Of a stretch of DNA of 64,000 bases, positions 41,877 through 50,256 are shown piece by piece. The stretch comes from Szabonella sp046295215 (GTDB lineage: Bacteria > Pseudomonadota > Alphaproteobacteria > Rhodobacterales > Rhodobacteraceae). The notes under the pieces are model-generated. The model did not search any database. It was not told the DNA's origin and worked only from the letters and a program-made list of their open reading frames with translations. Both the position numbers and the translations under genes were made by a program. Numbering within the stretch: the stretch's first letter is position 1; each line of letters opens with the position of its first letter. The DNA lies in NCBI GenBank assembly GCA_046295215.1, contig JBKBNP010000012.1, forward strand, positions 17,187-81,186. Direction: 5' to 3'.

Positions 41877-43388
41877 TCAGGAATTGCCACGCCGGGCGAA
41901 AAGACCGGCATCCTCGGCGGCCTTGCGCAGCGCACTGGCCTTGTTCACGGTTTCCTGGAATTCGGCCTCCGGGTCACTGTCATAGACCACGCCGCCCCCC
42001 GCCTGGGTATAGAGATGGTCGTCCTTCAGCACCGCCGTGCGCAAGGCGATGCAGAAATCCATTTCGCCATTGGCCGCGAAATAGCCGACGCCACCGCCGT
42101 AGACGCCGCGTTTCTCGGGTTCCAGCTCGTCGATGATCTGCATGGCGCGCACCTTCGGCGCACCGGATACCGTGCCTGCGGGCAGGCCCGCCAGCAGAGC
42201 CGAGAGCGCATCCTCGCCCTCCCGGATCTCGCCCACGACATTGGAGACGATGTGCATCACATGGGAATAGCGTTCGATGATGAATTTCTCGGTCGGTCGC
42301 ACCGTGCCGACCTTTGCCACGCGGCCCACATCGTTGCGCCCCAGATCGAGCAGCATCAGATGCTCGGCCAGCTCCTTGGGATCGGCCAGAAGATCGGCCT
42401 CGTTGGCGCGATCCTCTTCCGGTGTGGCGCCGCGCTTGCGGGTGCCCGCAATGGGGCGGACGGTCACTTCGCCTTCGCGCAGACGCACGAGGATTTCCGG
42501 GCTGGCGCCGACGACCTGAAAACCGCCGAAATTGAAGAAGAACATGAAGGGCGACGGATTGGTGCGGCGCAGCGAGCGGTAGAGCGCGAAGGGTGGCAGG
42601 TCGAACCGCTGTTTCCACCGCTGCGAGGGCACGACCTGAAAGATGTCGCCCGCGCGGATATAGTCTCTCGCCTTTTCCACCGCGGCCTTGTAGCCCTCAT
42701 GCGTGAAATTCGACACGGCCTCCCCCGCCGCCGAAGTCTCGCCGAAATCCCGCAAGGCCGGGGGGGCGCGGTCCAGATCGCGCAGCGCGTCCATCACCCG
42801 TTCGGCGGCCTGCGCATAGGCGGCGCGCGCCGAAAGGCCCGACGCGACCCAGGCCGGTGCAACCACCGTCACCTCGCCCTTCACCCCGTCCAGCACCGCC
42901 ACGACCGACGGGCGCATCAGCACGGCATCGGGCAGGTCCAGCGGGTCGGGGTTCACATCGGGCAGATGTTCCACCAGCCGGATCATGTCATAGCCGAGAT
43001 AACCGAAGAGCCCCGCCGCGATGGCAGGCAATCCCTCGGGCATGTCGATGGCACTTTCAGCGATCAGCGCGCGCAGGCTCGCCAGCGGATCCTCTCCGGC
43101 CGGGCGGAAGGCCTGGGCATCGAAACGGGCCTCGCGGTTGATGTCCACGACCCGGCCCCGGCAGCGCCAGATCAGATCGGGTTTCAGGCCGACCACGGAA
43201 TAGCGCCCCCGGACCTCGCCCCCGGTCACGGATTCGAGCATGAACGTATCGCGCCCGGCTTCGCCCAGCTTCAGCATCAGCGAGACCGGCGTGTCGAGAT
43301 CGGCGGCGAGCCGGGCATGGACGATCTGGTTGCGCCCCTCTGCCCAGCCTTTTTCGAAAGTCGCGAAATCGGGGGTCAGTTGCGCCAT
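41877..43388 (-). CDS. trpE: Anthranilate synthase component I
   Basis: 503 residues. TrpE makes anthranilate from chorismate, the first committed step of tryptophan synthesis. The chorismate-binding core is typical: IFQVVPSQRWKQRFDLPPF (kept short here), PIAGTRKRGATPEED, LLDLGRNDVGRVAKVGTV, ERYSHVMHIVSNVVGEI and GTVSGAPKVRAMQIIDELEP. The N-terminal LLES-type feedback element appears as FMLESVTGGEVRGRYSVVG. trpG, trpD and trpC do not follow. It lies 12 bp after ppiD in the same direction, so it is probably read from the ppiD transcript. Confidence 0.96.
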   Translation of the reverse strand: MAQLTPDFATFEKGWAEGRNQIVHARLAADLDTPVSLMLKLGEAGRDTFMLESVTGGEVRGRYSVVGLKPDLIWRCRGRVVDINREARFDAQAFRPAGEDPLASLRALIAESAIDMPEGLPAIAAGLFGYLGYDMIRLVEHLPDVNPDPLDLPDAVLMRPSVVAVLDGVKGEVTVVAPAWVASGLSARAAYAQAAERVMDALRDLDRAPPALRDFGETSAAGEAVSNFTHEGYKAAVEKARDYIRAGDIFQVVPSQRWKQRFDLPPFALYRSLRRTNPSPFMFFFNFGGFQVVGASPEILVRLREGEVTVRPIAGTRKRGATPEEDRANEADLLADPKELAEHLMLLDLGRNDVGRVAKVGTVRPTEKFIIERYSHVMHIVSNVVGEIREGEDALSALLAGLPAGTVSGAPKVRAMQIIDELEPEKRGVYGGGVGYFAANGEMDFCIALRTAVLKDDHLYTQAGGGVVYDSDPEAEFQETVNKASALRKAAEDAGLFARRGNS

Positions 43389-43400
43389 GTCACCGCACCG

Positions 43401-45263
43401 TCACTGAAACTGCGAATGAACGGAATTGACCGCAGCATCGTCGAAGCGGATCCCGGCAGAATTGCTCAGCCCGTTGACGAAAAGCGTGAAAGCATCCTGC
43501 GACAGGGCCTGTTCGGCCTGAATGGCGATTGCGGCGCGCACGGCCTCGGCATCCGGGCCCTCGCCAGCCCCCGGGGTCACGCTGTCGAGCCTCAGGATGG
43601 CGGTAAAGCCGTTTTCCTCGATCACCCGGACCTTGCCTTCCTCCATCTGGAAGAGCGCCGCCACGACCGATTGCGGCGCGTTGGCCGGCCGCGTGGACCG
43701 GGTCACGGTCGGGGCGACATCCACGATGCCGAAAGCGCCGAGCGAGGCGCCGGATTCGACGGCCGATTTGATTTCGATGGCCTTCTCGCCAAGGGCAGCG
43801 GCCAGGCTTGCGGCGCGCCAGGCTTCGGCCACCACGTCGCGGATTTCCTCCAGCGGCAGGGGGGCGGGGGGCAGGATGGCGTCAAGGCGCAGCGCGACGA
43901 TTCCGCCGTCGCCGAGGCGGATCACTTCGGGAAAGTCGCCTTCCTGCGCGGCGAAGGCGGCCTGACGAAAGGCGGGGTAACCGGCGATCCGGTCATCGGA
44001 TCCGTCATGGAATTCGATCACATCCAGAACCATTCCGGCGTCCGCGGCCAGATCCTCCAGTGTCGCACCTTCGGCGAGGCGGTCGTCTATTTCTTCGATC
44101 CGCGCGTCGATCTCGCGCCGTGCGGCATCGGTGGCGAGTTCGGTGGCGAGGTCGTCACGCGCCTCCTCGAAGGTGACTTCCTGCGCGGACAGGATCGCGT
44201 TCATCCGGAAGAAGGCGGGGCCGAGATTGGAGGCAAATGGGCCCACGACGCCGGGCTCGGTCAGTGCAAAGACCGCCTCGCCCGCCGCGCCGAGTTCGGA
44301 TTGCGCGACATCGCCAAGGTCGATGTCATCGAGCGACACCCCGCGCGCGGCAACCAGATCCTCGAAAGCGGCACCGGCATCGAGTTCGGCGCGCGCAGCC
44401 ATGGCGGCTTCTTCGGACGGATAGACGAGGCGTTCCACAAGCCGTCGCTCAGGCTGGACAAATTCCGCGATCCGCTCGTTGTAGAGACGGCTCAAAACCT
44501 CGTCATCGATCTCCATGGAGGGGGCCAGATCATCGGGCAGAAGTGCGGCATAGGTGATGCGCCGCGCCTCGGGACGGATGAATGCGTCCGTATTCTCAGC
44601 GTGATAGCGCGTCAGATCCTCGTCGGTCGGATCGGAAAGCGGGGTTTCAAGATCGGATTCGGAAAGCTGGAGCAGGCTGTAGCCACGACGTTCGGAAACG
44701 AAGCCGTAAAGCGTTTCGACAAGGGCGGAGGGCGCGGTGAACCCCGAGCCGACCCCGCCTTGCAGCAGCGCGCGCGCCAGATCCTCGCGCAGGCGGGCTT
44801 CGAAGGCGGATTCGGTCAGATTATTGCGTTCCAGCATGAAACGGTAGGTTTCACGGTCAAACTGGCCGCCGGGGCCACGGAACGTGGTCATCTCGGTGAT
44901 CTCCCGCGCCACGCGGGCATCTCCTGCCGAAATTCCGATGCGGTCATTCTCATTGTCGAGGGCGGCGGTGTTCACCAGTTGCTGACGCACCTGCCGGTCG
45001 AGCCCGAAAGCCTGTGCCTGCTGCATTGTCACCCGCTGTCCGATCTGGGACGAGAGCGCGTTGATTTCCTGCTGCAAGGCCCGGACATAGTCATTGACCG
45101 CGATCTCCCGCTGGCCCACGGACCCGATGGCCGTCAACCCGCCGCCGAAATTCGTGACGCCGAACCCGCCGAGGCCAAGCACCAGCATCGCCATCAGGAT
45201 CCAGACGACAACGGAGGTGCCCTTGGCTTTCTTGCGGCGGTCCTGTTGATCGTCCTTGGTCAT
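43401..45263 (-). CDS. ppiD: PpiD-like peptidylprolyl isomerase / periplasmic chaperone
   Basis: 620 residues. A short cytoplasmic basic N-terminus and one membrane helix (about 17-38) anchor a large periplasmic SurA-N-like region (residues 45-230) and a parvulin-type domain (about 240-370: RRLVERLVYPSEEAAMAARAEL, FALTEPGVVGPFASNLGPAFFRM). The parvulin residues are weakly conserved, as in many PpiD proteins, so chaperone activity is more certain than isomerase activity. It assists folding of secreted proteins emerging from the Sec translocon. It precedes trpE directly. Confidence 0.9.
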   Translation of the reverse strand: MTKDDQQDRRKKAKGTSVVVWILMAMLVLGLGGFGVTNFGGGLTAIGSVGQREIAVNDYVRALQQEINALSSQIGQRVTMQQAQAFGLDRQVRQQLVNTAALDNENDRIGISAGDARVAREITEMTTFRGPGGQFDRETYRFMLERNNLTESAFEARLREDLARALLQGGVGSGFTAPSALVETLYGFVSERRGYSLLQLSESDLETPLSDPTDEDLTRYHAENTDAFIRPEARRITYAALLPDDLAPSMEIDDEVLSRLYNERIAEFVQPERRLVERLVYPSEEAAMAARAELDAGAAFEDLVAARGVSLDDIDLGDVAQSELGAAGEAVFALTEPGVVGPFASNLGPAFFRMNAILSAQEVTFEEARDDLATELATDAARREIDARIEEIDDRLAEGATLEDLAADAGMVLDVIEFHDGSDDRIAGYPAFRQAAFAAQEGDFPEVIRLGDGGIVALRLDAILPPAPLPLEEIRDVVAEAWRAASLAAALGEKAIEIKSAVESGASLGAFGIVDVAPTVTRSTRPANAPQSVVAALFQMEEGKVRVIEENGFTAILRLDSVTPGAGEGPDAEAVRAAIAIQAEQALSQDAFTLFVNGLSNSAGIRFDDAAVNSVHSQFQ

Positions 45264-45359
45264 ATGCCTGCCTTTCGGAGTGACGTGATGCGGGGTTGTC
45301 TAGGGCCTTGCTGCCTGCGGGGCAAGATCAAGCGGTTCGGGTCACGCGAACATGGCCCT

Positions 45360-46532
45360 TCAGGGGCGGAAGGCGGCGAGACGCCGGAAGAGTTCTGCGA
45401 TGCCGCCTGAATCCACATTGGCAAAGGCAATGCGGAATTCCGACTGCCCTTCGCCTGTGGGGCGGAACATGGTGCCGGGCAGAAGCAGGATGCCGGCCTC
45501 GGACACCAGACGGCGTGCAAGATCCTGCGACGAGGCGGCGAAAGGATGGGCGACATAGGCGAAATAGGCGCCGCAGCCCATCAGCGACCAGCCGTCAAGG
45601 TTCTGGAACCCTTGAACCATTGCCGCGCGGCGGGAGAGGATTTCCGCGCGTTCCCCGGCAACCCATTGGCCAAGGTTCCGCATCCCCCAGAGCGCACCGA
45701 TCTGGCCCAGTTGCGAGGGGCAGATGGCAACGGTGTCGAGGAACTTCTCCACTTCTGCCAGACGGGCTCGGGCGGCCACGACAGCGCCGACGCGGTGGCC
45801 GGTCAGGCGATAGGCCTTTGAAAAGCTGTAAAGATGCACCAGGGTATCGGACCAGTCTGGATCGGTGAACAATTCATGCGGGGCCCCCGGGCGGCTGTCG
45901 AAATCGCGGTAGGTTTCATCGATGACGAGCGCAAGACCATGGGCGCGGGCGAGATCCATGAAGCTGCGCAACACCGCGGCCGGATATTCCGCGCCGCCAG
46001 GATTGTTTGGGGAAACCAGTATGATGGCGCGGGTTCTTGATGTTATCAGCGCCGCTGCCGCCTCCGGGTCGGGGATAAGGCCCGCCCCGGTGGCCAGCGG
46101 CACAGTGCGCACGCCCTGCATGTCGAGCCACATCTTGTGGTTGAAATACCACGGCGAAGGCAGGATCACCTCATCCCCCGCCCCGGCGAGCGTGGACATG
46201 ACGGCGGTGAAGGCCTGATTGCAGCCCTGGGTGATGGCGACCTGTCCGGGGCTGATCTCGCCGCCGTAAGCTGTTGACCATTGGGCTGAAATTTCCGCCC
46301 GAAGCGCAGGCAGACCCAGCACCGGGCCATAGAGATGGGCCGCGTCATTGTGCAAGGCGGCCTCGGCCAGCGCCTGACGCAGCGCGAGCGGGGGCGGCTC
46401 CACCGGGGCGGCCTGGCTCACGTTCAATAGCGGGCGGTCGGGCGGGAAGGTCACGCCGTCGAGCCAGCGCCGCGCCTCCATCACCGGGGGCGGTTCGGTT
46501 GCGGCCATGGCGGGGTTGAGCGGCTGGATCAT
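45360..46532 (-). CDS. Class I/II PLP-dependent aminotransferase
   Basis: 390 residues. PLP-fold type I motifs are visible: AITQGCNQAFTAVMSTLAG, the asparagine in SPNNPGGAEYP, DETYRDF, and the Schiff-base lysine in LYSFSKAYRLTGHRVGA. The C-terminal substrate arginine is in SEFRIAFANVD. Its amino-acid specificity is not evident; relatives range from aspartate to aromatic aminotransferases. It is on the same strand as ppiD and gpt but with gaps of about 90 bp, so a shared transcript is possible and not proven. Confidence 0.88.
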   Translation of the reverse strand: MIQPLNPAMAATEPPPVMEARRWLDGVTFPPDRPLLNVSQAAPVEPPPLALRQALAEAALHNDAAHLYGPVLGLPALRAEISAQWSTAYGGEISPGQVAITQGCNQAFTAVMSTLAGAGDEVILPSPWYFNHKMWLDMQGVRTVPLATGAGLIPDPEAAAALITSRTRAIILVSPNNPGGAEYPAAVLRSFMDLARAHGLALVIDETYRDFDSRPGAPHELFTDPDWSDTLVHLYSFSKAYRLTGHRVGAVVAARARLAEVEKFLDTVAICPSQLGQIGALWGMRNLGQWVAGERAEILSRRAAMVQGFQNLDGWSLMGCGAYFAYVAHPFAASSQDLARRLVSEAGILLLPGTMFRPTGEGQSEFRIAFANVDSGGIAELFRRLAAFRP

Positions 46533-46622
46533 CGTGTCTTTCCCTGTCTGTCTGTCGTTGACCGTCCGTCCCCCTGTGCAGGCGCGCGCGTCACGGGCGG
46601 AGAATTCGGCTTTCGGGCAGCC

Positions 46623-47129
46623 TCAGTCTGTGCCGCGATAGGGCTGCACATATTGCAGGGCCATGTCCCAGGGGAAGAAGATCCAGGTGTCCTGGCTGAC
46701 CTCGGTGATCCAGGTGTCGACCTGGGGGATGCCGGAGGGCTTGGCATAGACCGTGGCGAAATGCGCGGCAGGATAGAGGCTGCGCACCAGTTCCAGCGTC
46801 TTGCCGCTGTCCACCAGATCATCGACGATCAGGATGCCGGAGCCGTCGCCCATCAGATCCGGTTGCGGCGACTTGATGACGCGCGCCTCGGCCTGGGACT
46901 GGTGATTGTAGGATCTGACCGAGATCGTGTCGATCACCCTGATGTCAAGCTCGCGCGCCACGACGGCGGCGGGGACCAGCCCGCCCCGCGTGATGCCGAC
47001 CACGGCTTTCCACTGGCCGCCCTCCTCGGGGCCCTTGCCATCGAGCCGCCAGGCGAGCGCGCGGGCGTCGCGGTGGATCTGGTCCCAGGAGACGTGGAAG
47101 CCTTTTTCATGCGGCAGACGGTCAGTCAT
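46623..47129 (-). CDS. gpt: Xanthine-guanine phosphoribosyltransferase
   Basis: 168 residues. XGPRT salvages guanine, xanthine and hypoxanthine with PRPP. The PRPP-binding motif ILIVDDLVDSGKTLE is intact, and the family start FHVSWDQIHRDARALAWRL plus the C-terminal WIFFPWDMALQYVQPYRG distinguish it from hypoxanthine and adenine enzymes. The start at 47129 (MTDRLPHEK) is used; longer versions would run into the intergenic repeat element, which reads as LAEIPRGRGG when translated. Confidence 0.94.
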   Translation of the reverse strand: MTDRLPHEKGFHVSWDQIHRDARALAWRLDGKGPEEGGQWKAVVGITRGGLVPAAVVARELDIRVIDTISVRSYNHQSQAEARVIKSPQPDLMGDGSGILIVDDLVDSGKTLELVRSLYPAAHFATVYAKPSGIPQVDTWITEVSQDTWIFFPWDMALQYVQPYRGTD

Positions 47130-47170
47130 TTCAGGCTCCTGTGATTGGGGCTCCGGGGCGGGGCACGGGA

Positions 47171-47218
47171 GCGGGGGCCAGCCCCCGCGCCCCCGAGGTA
47201 TTTCCGCCAAGATGAAGG
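47171..47218 (+). repeat. Intergenic hairpin-module repeat, copy 5 (subtype A)
   Basis: A 7-bp hairpin GCGGGGG-CCAG-CCCCCGC (47171-47188) followed by the 29-nt module (47190-47218) beginning CCCCCGAGGTATTT and continuing CCGCCAAGATGAAGG. It lies between the LysE stop and the gpt start, both minus strand, so unlike the other four it is antisense to the preceding gene. Confidence 0.85.
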
Positions 47219-47249
47219 CGCATGGCAAGCGGCGTGTTTGCGGGGCCTG

Positions 47250-47864
47250 TCATGTCAGGGCGACCTTGACGCCAAGGAGGCCGAGCAGACCACCGAAGGC
47301 CCGGTCGAGAAGCGTTTTCAGGCTGACATAGCCCACGCGGCTGCGGTCGAAGGAAAACAGGCGGACGACGAGGATGTTCCAGCCCGTTTCATTGGCAAAG
47401 ACCACGGCAAGGAGGGCGGCATGGACCCAGAGCGGGGTTTCGGGTGGCACGGTGCCGATGAAGACGGCGGAGAACAGCACGGCGGGCTTGGGATTGGCGA
47501 GCTGGGTCAGGACGCCGAGCCGGAAGGCGGAGAGCGGCGAGCGCGGCAGGCGCGCGCTCTGCCCCATGTCCAGCGGGAGGGTGGCATCGCGCCACATCCG
47601 CCAGCCCAGATGCAGAAGATAGAGCCCGCCCGCGATTTTCAGCGCCCAGAGCGCCGCCGGTGCGGTCTGGAACAGGAGGTTGAGACCGAAGAGTGCCGCC
47701 GCCGCCCAGATCACCCCGCCGATCCCGATTCCCGCCGCCAGAAAGACGCCGGTGCGCAGTCCCTCGGTCACGCCGGTGCGCGCGGCCATGACGACAGCAG
47801 GGCCGGGGCTGATGGCGGCCATCAGATGCAGGAGGGCGACGGCAAGGAAGGCGGCGAGGGTCAT
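47250..47864 (-). CDS. LysE/RhtB-family amino-acid exporter
   Basis: 204 residues with about six membrane helices. It starts MTLAAFLAVALLHLMAAISPGPAV, with the ISPGPxxxM signature of the LysE/RhtB family, followed by helix 2-3 glycine-rich segments (GIGIGGVIWAAAALFGLN) and QLANPKPAVLFSAVF, the conserved NPK motif in helix 4. The exported amino acid is unknown. The frame is open 76 codons further upstream into fabI; I use the ATG at 47864. Confidence 0.9.
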   Translation of the reverse strand: MTLAAFLAVALLHLMAAISPGPAVVMAARTGVTEGLRTGVFLAAGIGIGGVIWAAAALFGLNLLFQTAPAALWALKIAGGLYLLHLGWRMWRDATLPLDMGQSARLPRSPLSAFRLGVLTQLANPKPAVLFSAVFIGTVPPETPLWVHAALLAVVFANETGWNILVVRLFSFDRSRVGYVSLKTLLDRAFGGLLGLLGVKVALT

Positions 47865-47896
47865 CAGGGGCGCTCCGGCAAAGGGCGGCGGCGGGG

Positions 47897-48718
47897 TCAG
47901 TCCTTGCGGCCAGTCACCACATCGATATCGGGGGCGTCCACCGCCTTCATGCCGACGACATGGTAGCCCGCATCCACATGCAGGTTCTCGCCCGTCGTGC
48001 CGGAACCGAGATCGGACAGAAGGAAAACTGCTGCCTTGCCGACCTCTTCCTGCGTCACATTGCGCCGCAGCGGCGAGTTCAACTCGTTCCATTTCATGAT
48101 GTAGCGGAAATCGCCGATACCGGAGGCCGCCAGCGTCTTGATCGGGCCGGCAGAGATGGCATTGACGCGGATGCCGTCCTTGCCCAGATCCTCGGCGATG
48201 TATTTCACGCTCGCCTCCAGTGCCGCCTTGCAGAGCCCCATGACATTGTAATGTGGCATGACCTTTTCGGCACCGTAATAGGTCAGCGTCAGGAGCGAGC
48301 CCCCGGGCGGCATCATCCGGCAGGCGCGCTGGCAGACGGCGGTGAAGCTGTAGACGGAGACATCCATCGACATCAGGAAGTTCTGCCGCGAGGTTTCGAC
48401 ATAGCGGCCGCGCAATTCATTCTTGTCGGAAAAGCCGATGGCATGGACCACGAAATCCAGTGTTCCCCAGACCTTCTCCAGATGGGCGAAGAGCGCATCG
48501 AGCGAGGCCTCGTCGGTTACGTCGCATTCGATCATCTCGGTCATGCCGATGGAGGCGGCGAGCGGTTCGACCCGTTTCTTGAGCTGTTCACCCTGATAGG
48601 AAAAGGCCAGTGTAGCACCTTGTTCCGCGCAGGCCCTCGCAATGCCCCAGGCGATGGATTTGTCATTGGCAAGCCCCATGATGAGCCCCCGCTTGCCTGC
48701 CATCAGCCCTGTCGACAT
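47897..48718 (-). CDS. fabI: NADH-dependent enoyl-ACP reductase
   Basis: 273 residues. FabI reduces trans-2-enoyl-ACP in each fatty acid elongation cycle and is the target of triclosan. It is a short-chain dehydrogenase fold with the FabI start LIMGLANDKSIAWGIARA, the catalytic Y-x6-K pair in YGAEKVMPHYNVMGLCKAALE (Tyr of HYNVMGLCK), and AISAGPIKTLAASGI. It is 32 bp upstream of the LysE gene on the same strand and divergent from pdxH. Confidence 0.96.
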   Translation of the reverse strand: MSTGLMAGKRGLIMGLANDKSIAWGIARACAEQGATLAFSYQGEQLKKRVEPLAASIGMTEMIECDVTDEASLDALFAHLEKVWGTLDFVVHAIGFSDKNELRGRYVETSRQNFLMSMDVSVYSFTAVCQRACRMMPPGGSLLTLTYYGAEKVMPHYNVMGLCKAALEASVKYIAEDLGKDGIRVNAISAGPIKTLAASGIGDFRYIMKWNELNSPLRRNVTQEEVGKAAVFLLSDLGSGTTGENLHVDAGYHVVGMKAVDAPDIDVVTGRKD

Positions 48719-48933
48719 GCCCGATCCCCCCCCAGAATTCCACCCGTGACACCCTTGCCGGGAGCATTAGGCGAATTAAGCCATGGCATCAAGGGCGGGC
48801 GAAGGAGAGGCGGAAGTCGGGGAAGCGTCGTCGGGGCCTTGCACCCCGGCGGGTGACGGTCTACCAAATGGCCGCGTGCTGCCGGATGGGGCGCGTTTCA
48901 ATCAGGACGACCGAACGGAAAGAGGCAGATCAG

Positions 48934-49536
48934 GTGGACCGGACGGGACCATTCGCAGGGACGGACCCGTTTGCCATAGCGAGAGCTTGGCTGGCGGAGG
49001 CCGAGGCCGCGGAGCCGAACGACCCGAATGCGATTGCTTTGGCGACGGTGGACCCCGAGGGCCTGCCGAATGTCCGCATGGTTCTGTTGAAGGCGATCGA
49101 AGCAGATGCCTTCGTGTTCTATACCAACTACCTGTCGCGCAAGGGGCAGGAGCTCGAGGCGAGCGCAAAGGCTGCCTTCGTGATGCATTGGAAGTCCCTG
49201 CGCCGGCAGATCCGGGTGCGGGGGGTGACGGTGCGCGAAGAGGGGGCCGCAGCGGATGCCTATTTCGCATCGCGCTCGTTGAAAAGCCGTCTGGGCGCCT
49301 GGGCGTCGCGGCAATCCGAACCGCTGGCGTCGCGCGGCGCGCTGATGGCCGAAGTCGCCAGAGTGGCCGCAGCGCAGGGACCGATGCCGGTGCGCCCCCC
49401 GCATTGGGGGGGTATACGGATCATTCCCGGCGAGATAGAGTTTTGGGCGGACGGCGCCTTCCGTCTGCATGACCGGTTCCGATGGACCAGGGACGAACCG
49501 GGGAACGAGTGGACGATTGTTCGGTTGAACCCCTGA
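48934..49536 (+). CDS. pdxH: Pyridoxamine 5'-phosphate oxidase
   Basis: 200 residues. PdxH oxidises pyridoxamine or pyridoxine 5'-phosphate to pyridoxal phosphate with FMN. Family motifs are DPNAIALATVDPEGLPNVRMVLLK (shown as its two halves in homologues), FYTNYLSRKGQEL, MHWKSLRRQIRVRG and the C-terminal HDRFRW...WTIVRLNP. I use the GTG at 48934, with AAAGAGG upstream, because the family starts there; ATG codons further up give an unsupported extension. Confidence 0.93.
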   Translation: MDRTGPFAGTDPFAIARAWLAEAEAAEPNDPNAIALATVDPEGLPNVRMVLLKAIEADAFVFYTNYLSRKGQELEASAKAAFVMHWKSLRRQIRVRGVTVREEGAAADAYFASRSLKSRLGAWASRQSEPLASRGALMAEVARVAAAQGPMPVRPPHWGGIRIIPGEIEFWADGAFRLHDRFRWTRDEPGNEWTIVRLNP

Positions 49537-49540
49537 TTTT

Positions 49541-49556
49541 TGTGCGAATTCGCACA
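49541..49556. promoter_or_regulatory. Perfect 16-bp palindrome upstream of the cold-shock gene
   Basis: TGTGCGAATTCGCACA is a perfect palindrome 4 bp after the pdxH stop and 95 bp before the cold-shock gene start. Its layout, TGTGC-N6-GCACA, resembles a CRP/FNR-superfamily site (TGTGA-N6-TCACA) with one altered base per half. It could also be a TetR- or GntR-type operator. Confidence 0.55.
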
Positions 49557-49650
49557 TGAACTGTGAAGTTTCCGTGTAGGTTCAGGCTTGATCCACTTCT
49601 GCGGGTCACAGCACGTTTGGCTTTGGGCTTGACTGGGGAAAAGGCTCTTT

Positions 49651-50256
49651 ATGGAAGACGATGACAAGGTTCCGCTGGAAGTGCGGGGCCGCGTGAAATG
49701 GTTTGATGCCGTGAAAGGCTTCGGGTTTGTCGTGGCAGACGGGTCGGAGAGCGATATTCTGTTGCATGCGAATGTGTTGCGGAACTTCGGCCAGAGCACG
49801 GTGGCGGATGGCGCGGGCATCTGCGTGAAGGTGCAGCGCACCCAGCGCGGAGTGCAGGCGGTGGAGGTGGTGAGCATCGAGCCGCCGCCCGCGCAGGCCT
49901 TCCCGATGGCCGAGGAAAGCGGTCTTGCCACACCGGCCGAGATCGATGCCCTGGCCATTGAGCCTGCCCGGGTGAAATGGTTCGACAAGGCCAAGGGCTT
50001 CGGCTTCGCTAATGTCTTTGGCCGGTCGGAGGATGTTTTCGTGCATATCGAAGTGCTGCGCATGTCCGGATTCGCCGATCTTGCGGCGGGGGAGGCTGTC
50101 GGGCTCCGGATCATCGAGGGCAAGCGCGGACGGATGGCGGCACAGGTTCTGTCCTGGGAGGCGGCGCGGGGAGGAGCCACGCCGGAAGGTGCCGCGCGGC
50201 AGCCGGCTCCGCTAAGAGCAGGTGCGGACGGTGACAGCATGCGGGGGCAGGAGTGA
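49651..50256 (+). CDS. Double cold-shock-domain protein
   Basis: 201 residues with two cold-shock domains. The first is residues about 11-77 (GRVKWFDAVKGFGFVVADG) and the second about 106-172 (ARVKWFDKAKGFGFANVFG), each keeping the RNP1 KGFGF and an RNP2-like segment (ILLHANVL; VFVHIEVL). A Pro/Ala linker and a polar tail follow. Double-CSD proteins of this type are typical of alphaproteobacteria and act as RNA chaperones; an ATG with GGGGAAAAGG upstream begins it. Its stop overlaps the DUF192 start by 4 bases. Confidence 0.92.
   Translation: MEDDDKVPLEVRGRVKWFDAVKGFGFVVADGSESDILLHANVLRNFGQSTVADGAGICVKVQRTQRGVQAVEVVSIEPPPAQAFPMAEESGLATPAEIDALAIEPARVKWFDKAKGFGFANVFGRSEDVFVHIEVLRMSGFADLAAGEAVGLRIIEGKRGRMAAQVLSWEAARGGATPEGAARQPAPLRAGADGDSMRGQE

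Noticed and set aside
42015..45410. A 1131-codon open frame on the plus strand
   Set aside because: It is antisense to trpE and ppiD, both of which have clear homology and ribosome sites. Long antisense frames are expected in GC-rich genes; the translation is His/Arg/Gly-rich and low in hydrophobic order.
47130..47228. A 33-residue N-terminal extension of gpt
   Set aside because: The extension (including LAEIPRGRGG) is a translation of the intergenic repeat element, with no ribosome site upstream.
48783..49472. A 229-codon frame overlapping pdxH in another plus-strand frame
   Set aside because: Gly/Arg/Ala-rich frame-shifted shadow; the pdxH frame has full family homology.
49541..49556. The palindrome as a PpsR/CrtJ site
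   Set aside because: That family uses TGT-N12-ACA; here the spacing is TGT-N10-ACA, and no photosynthesis genes are nearby.
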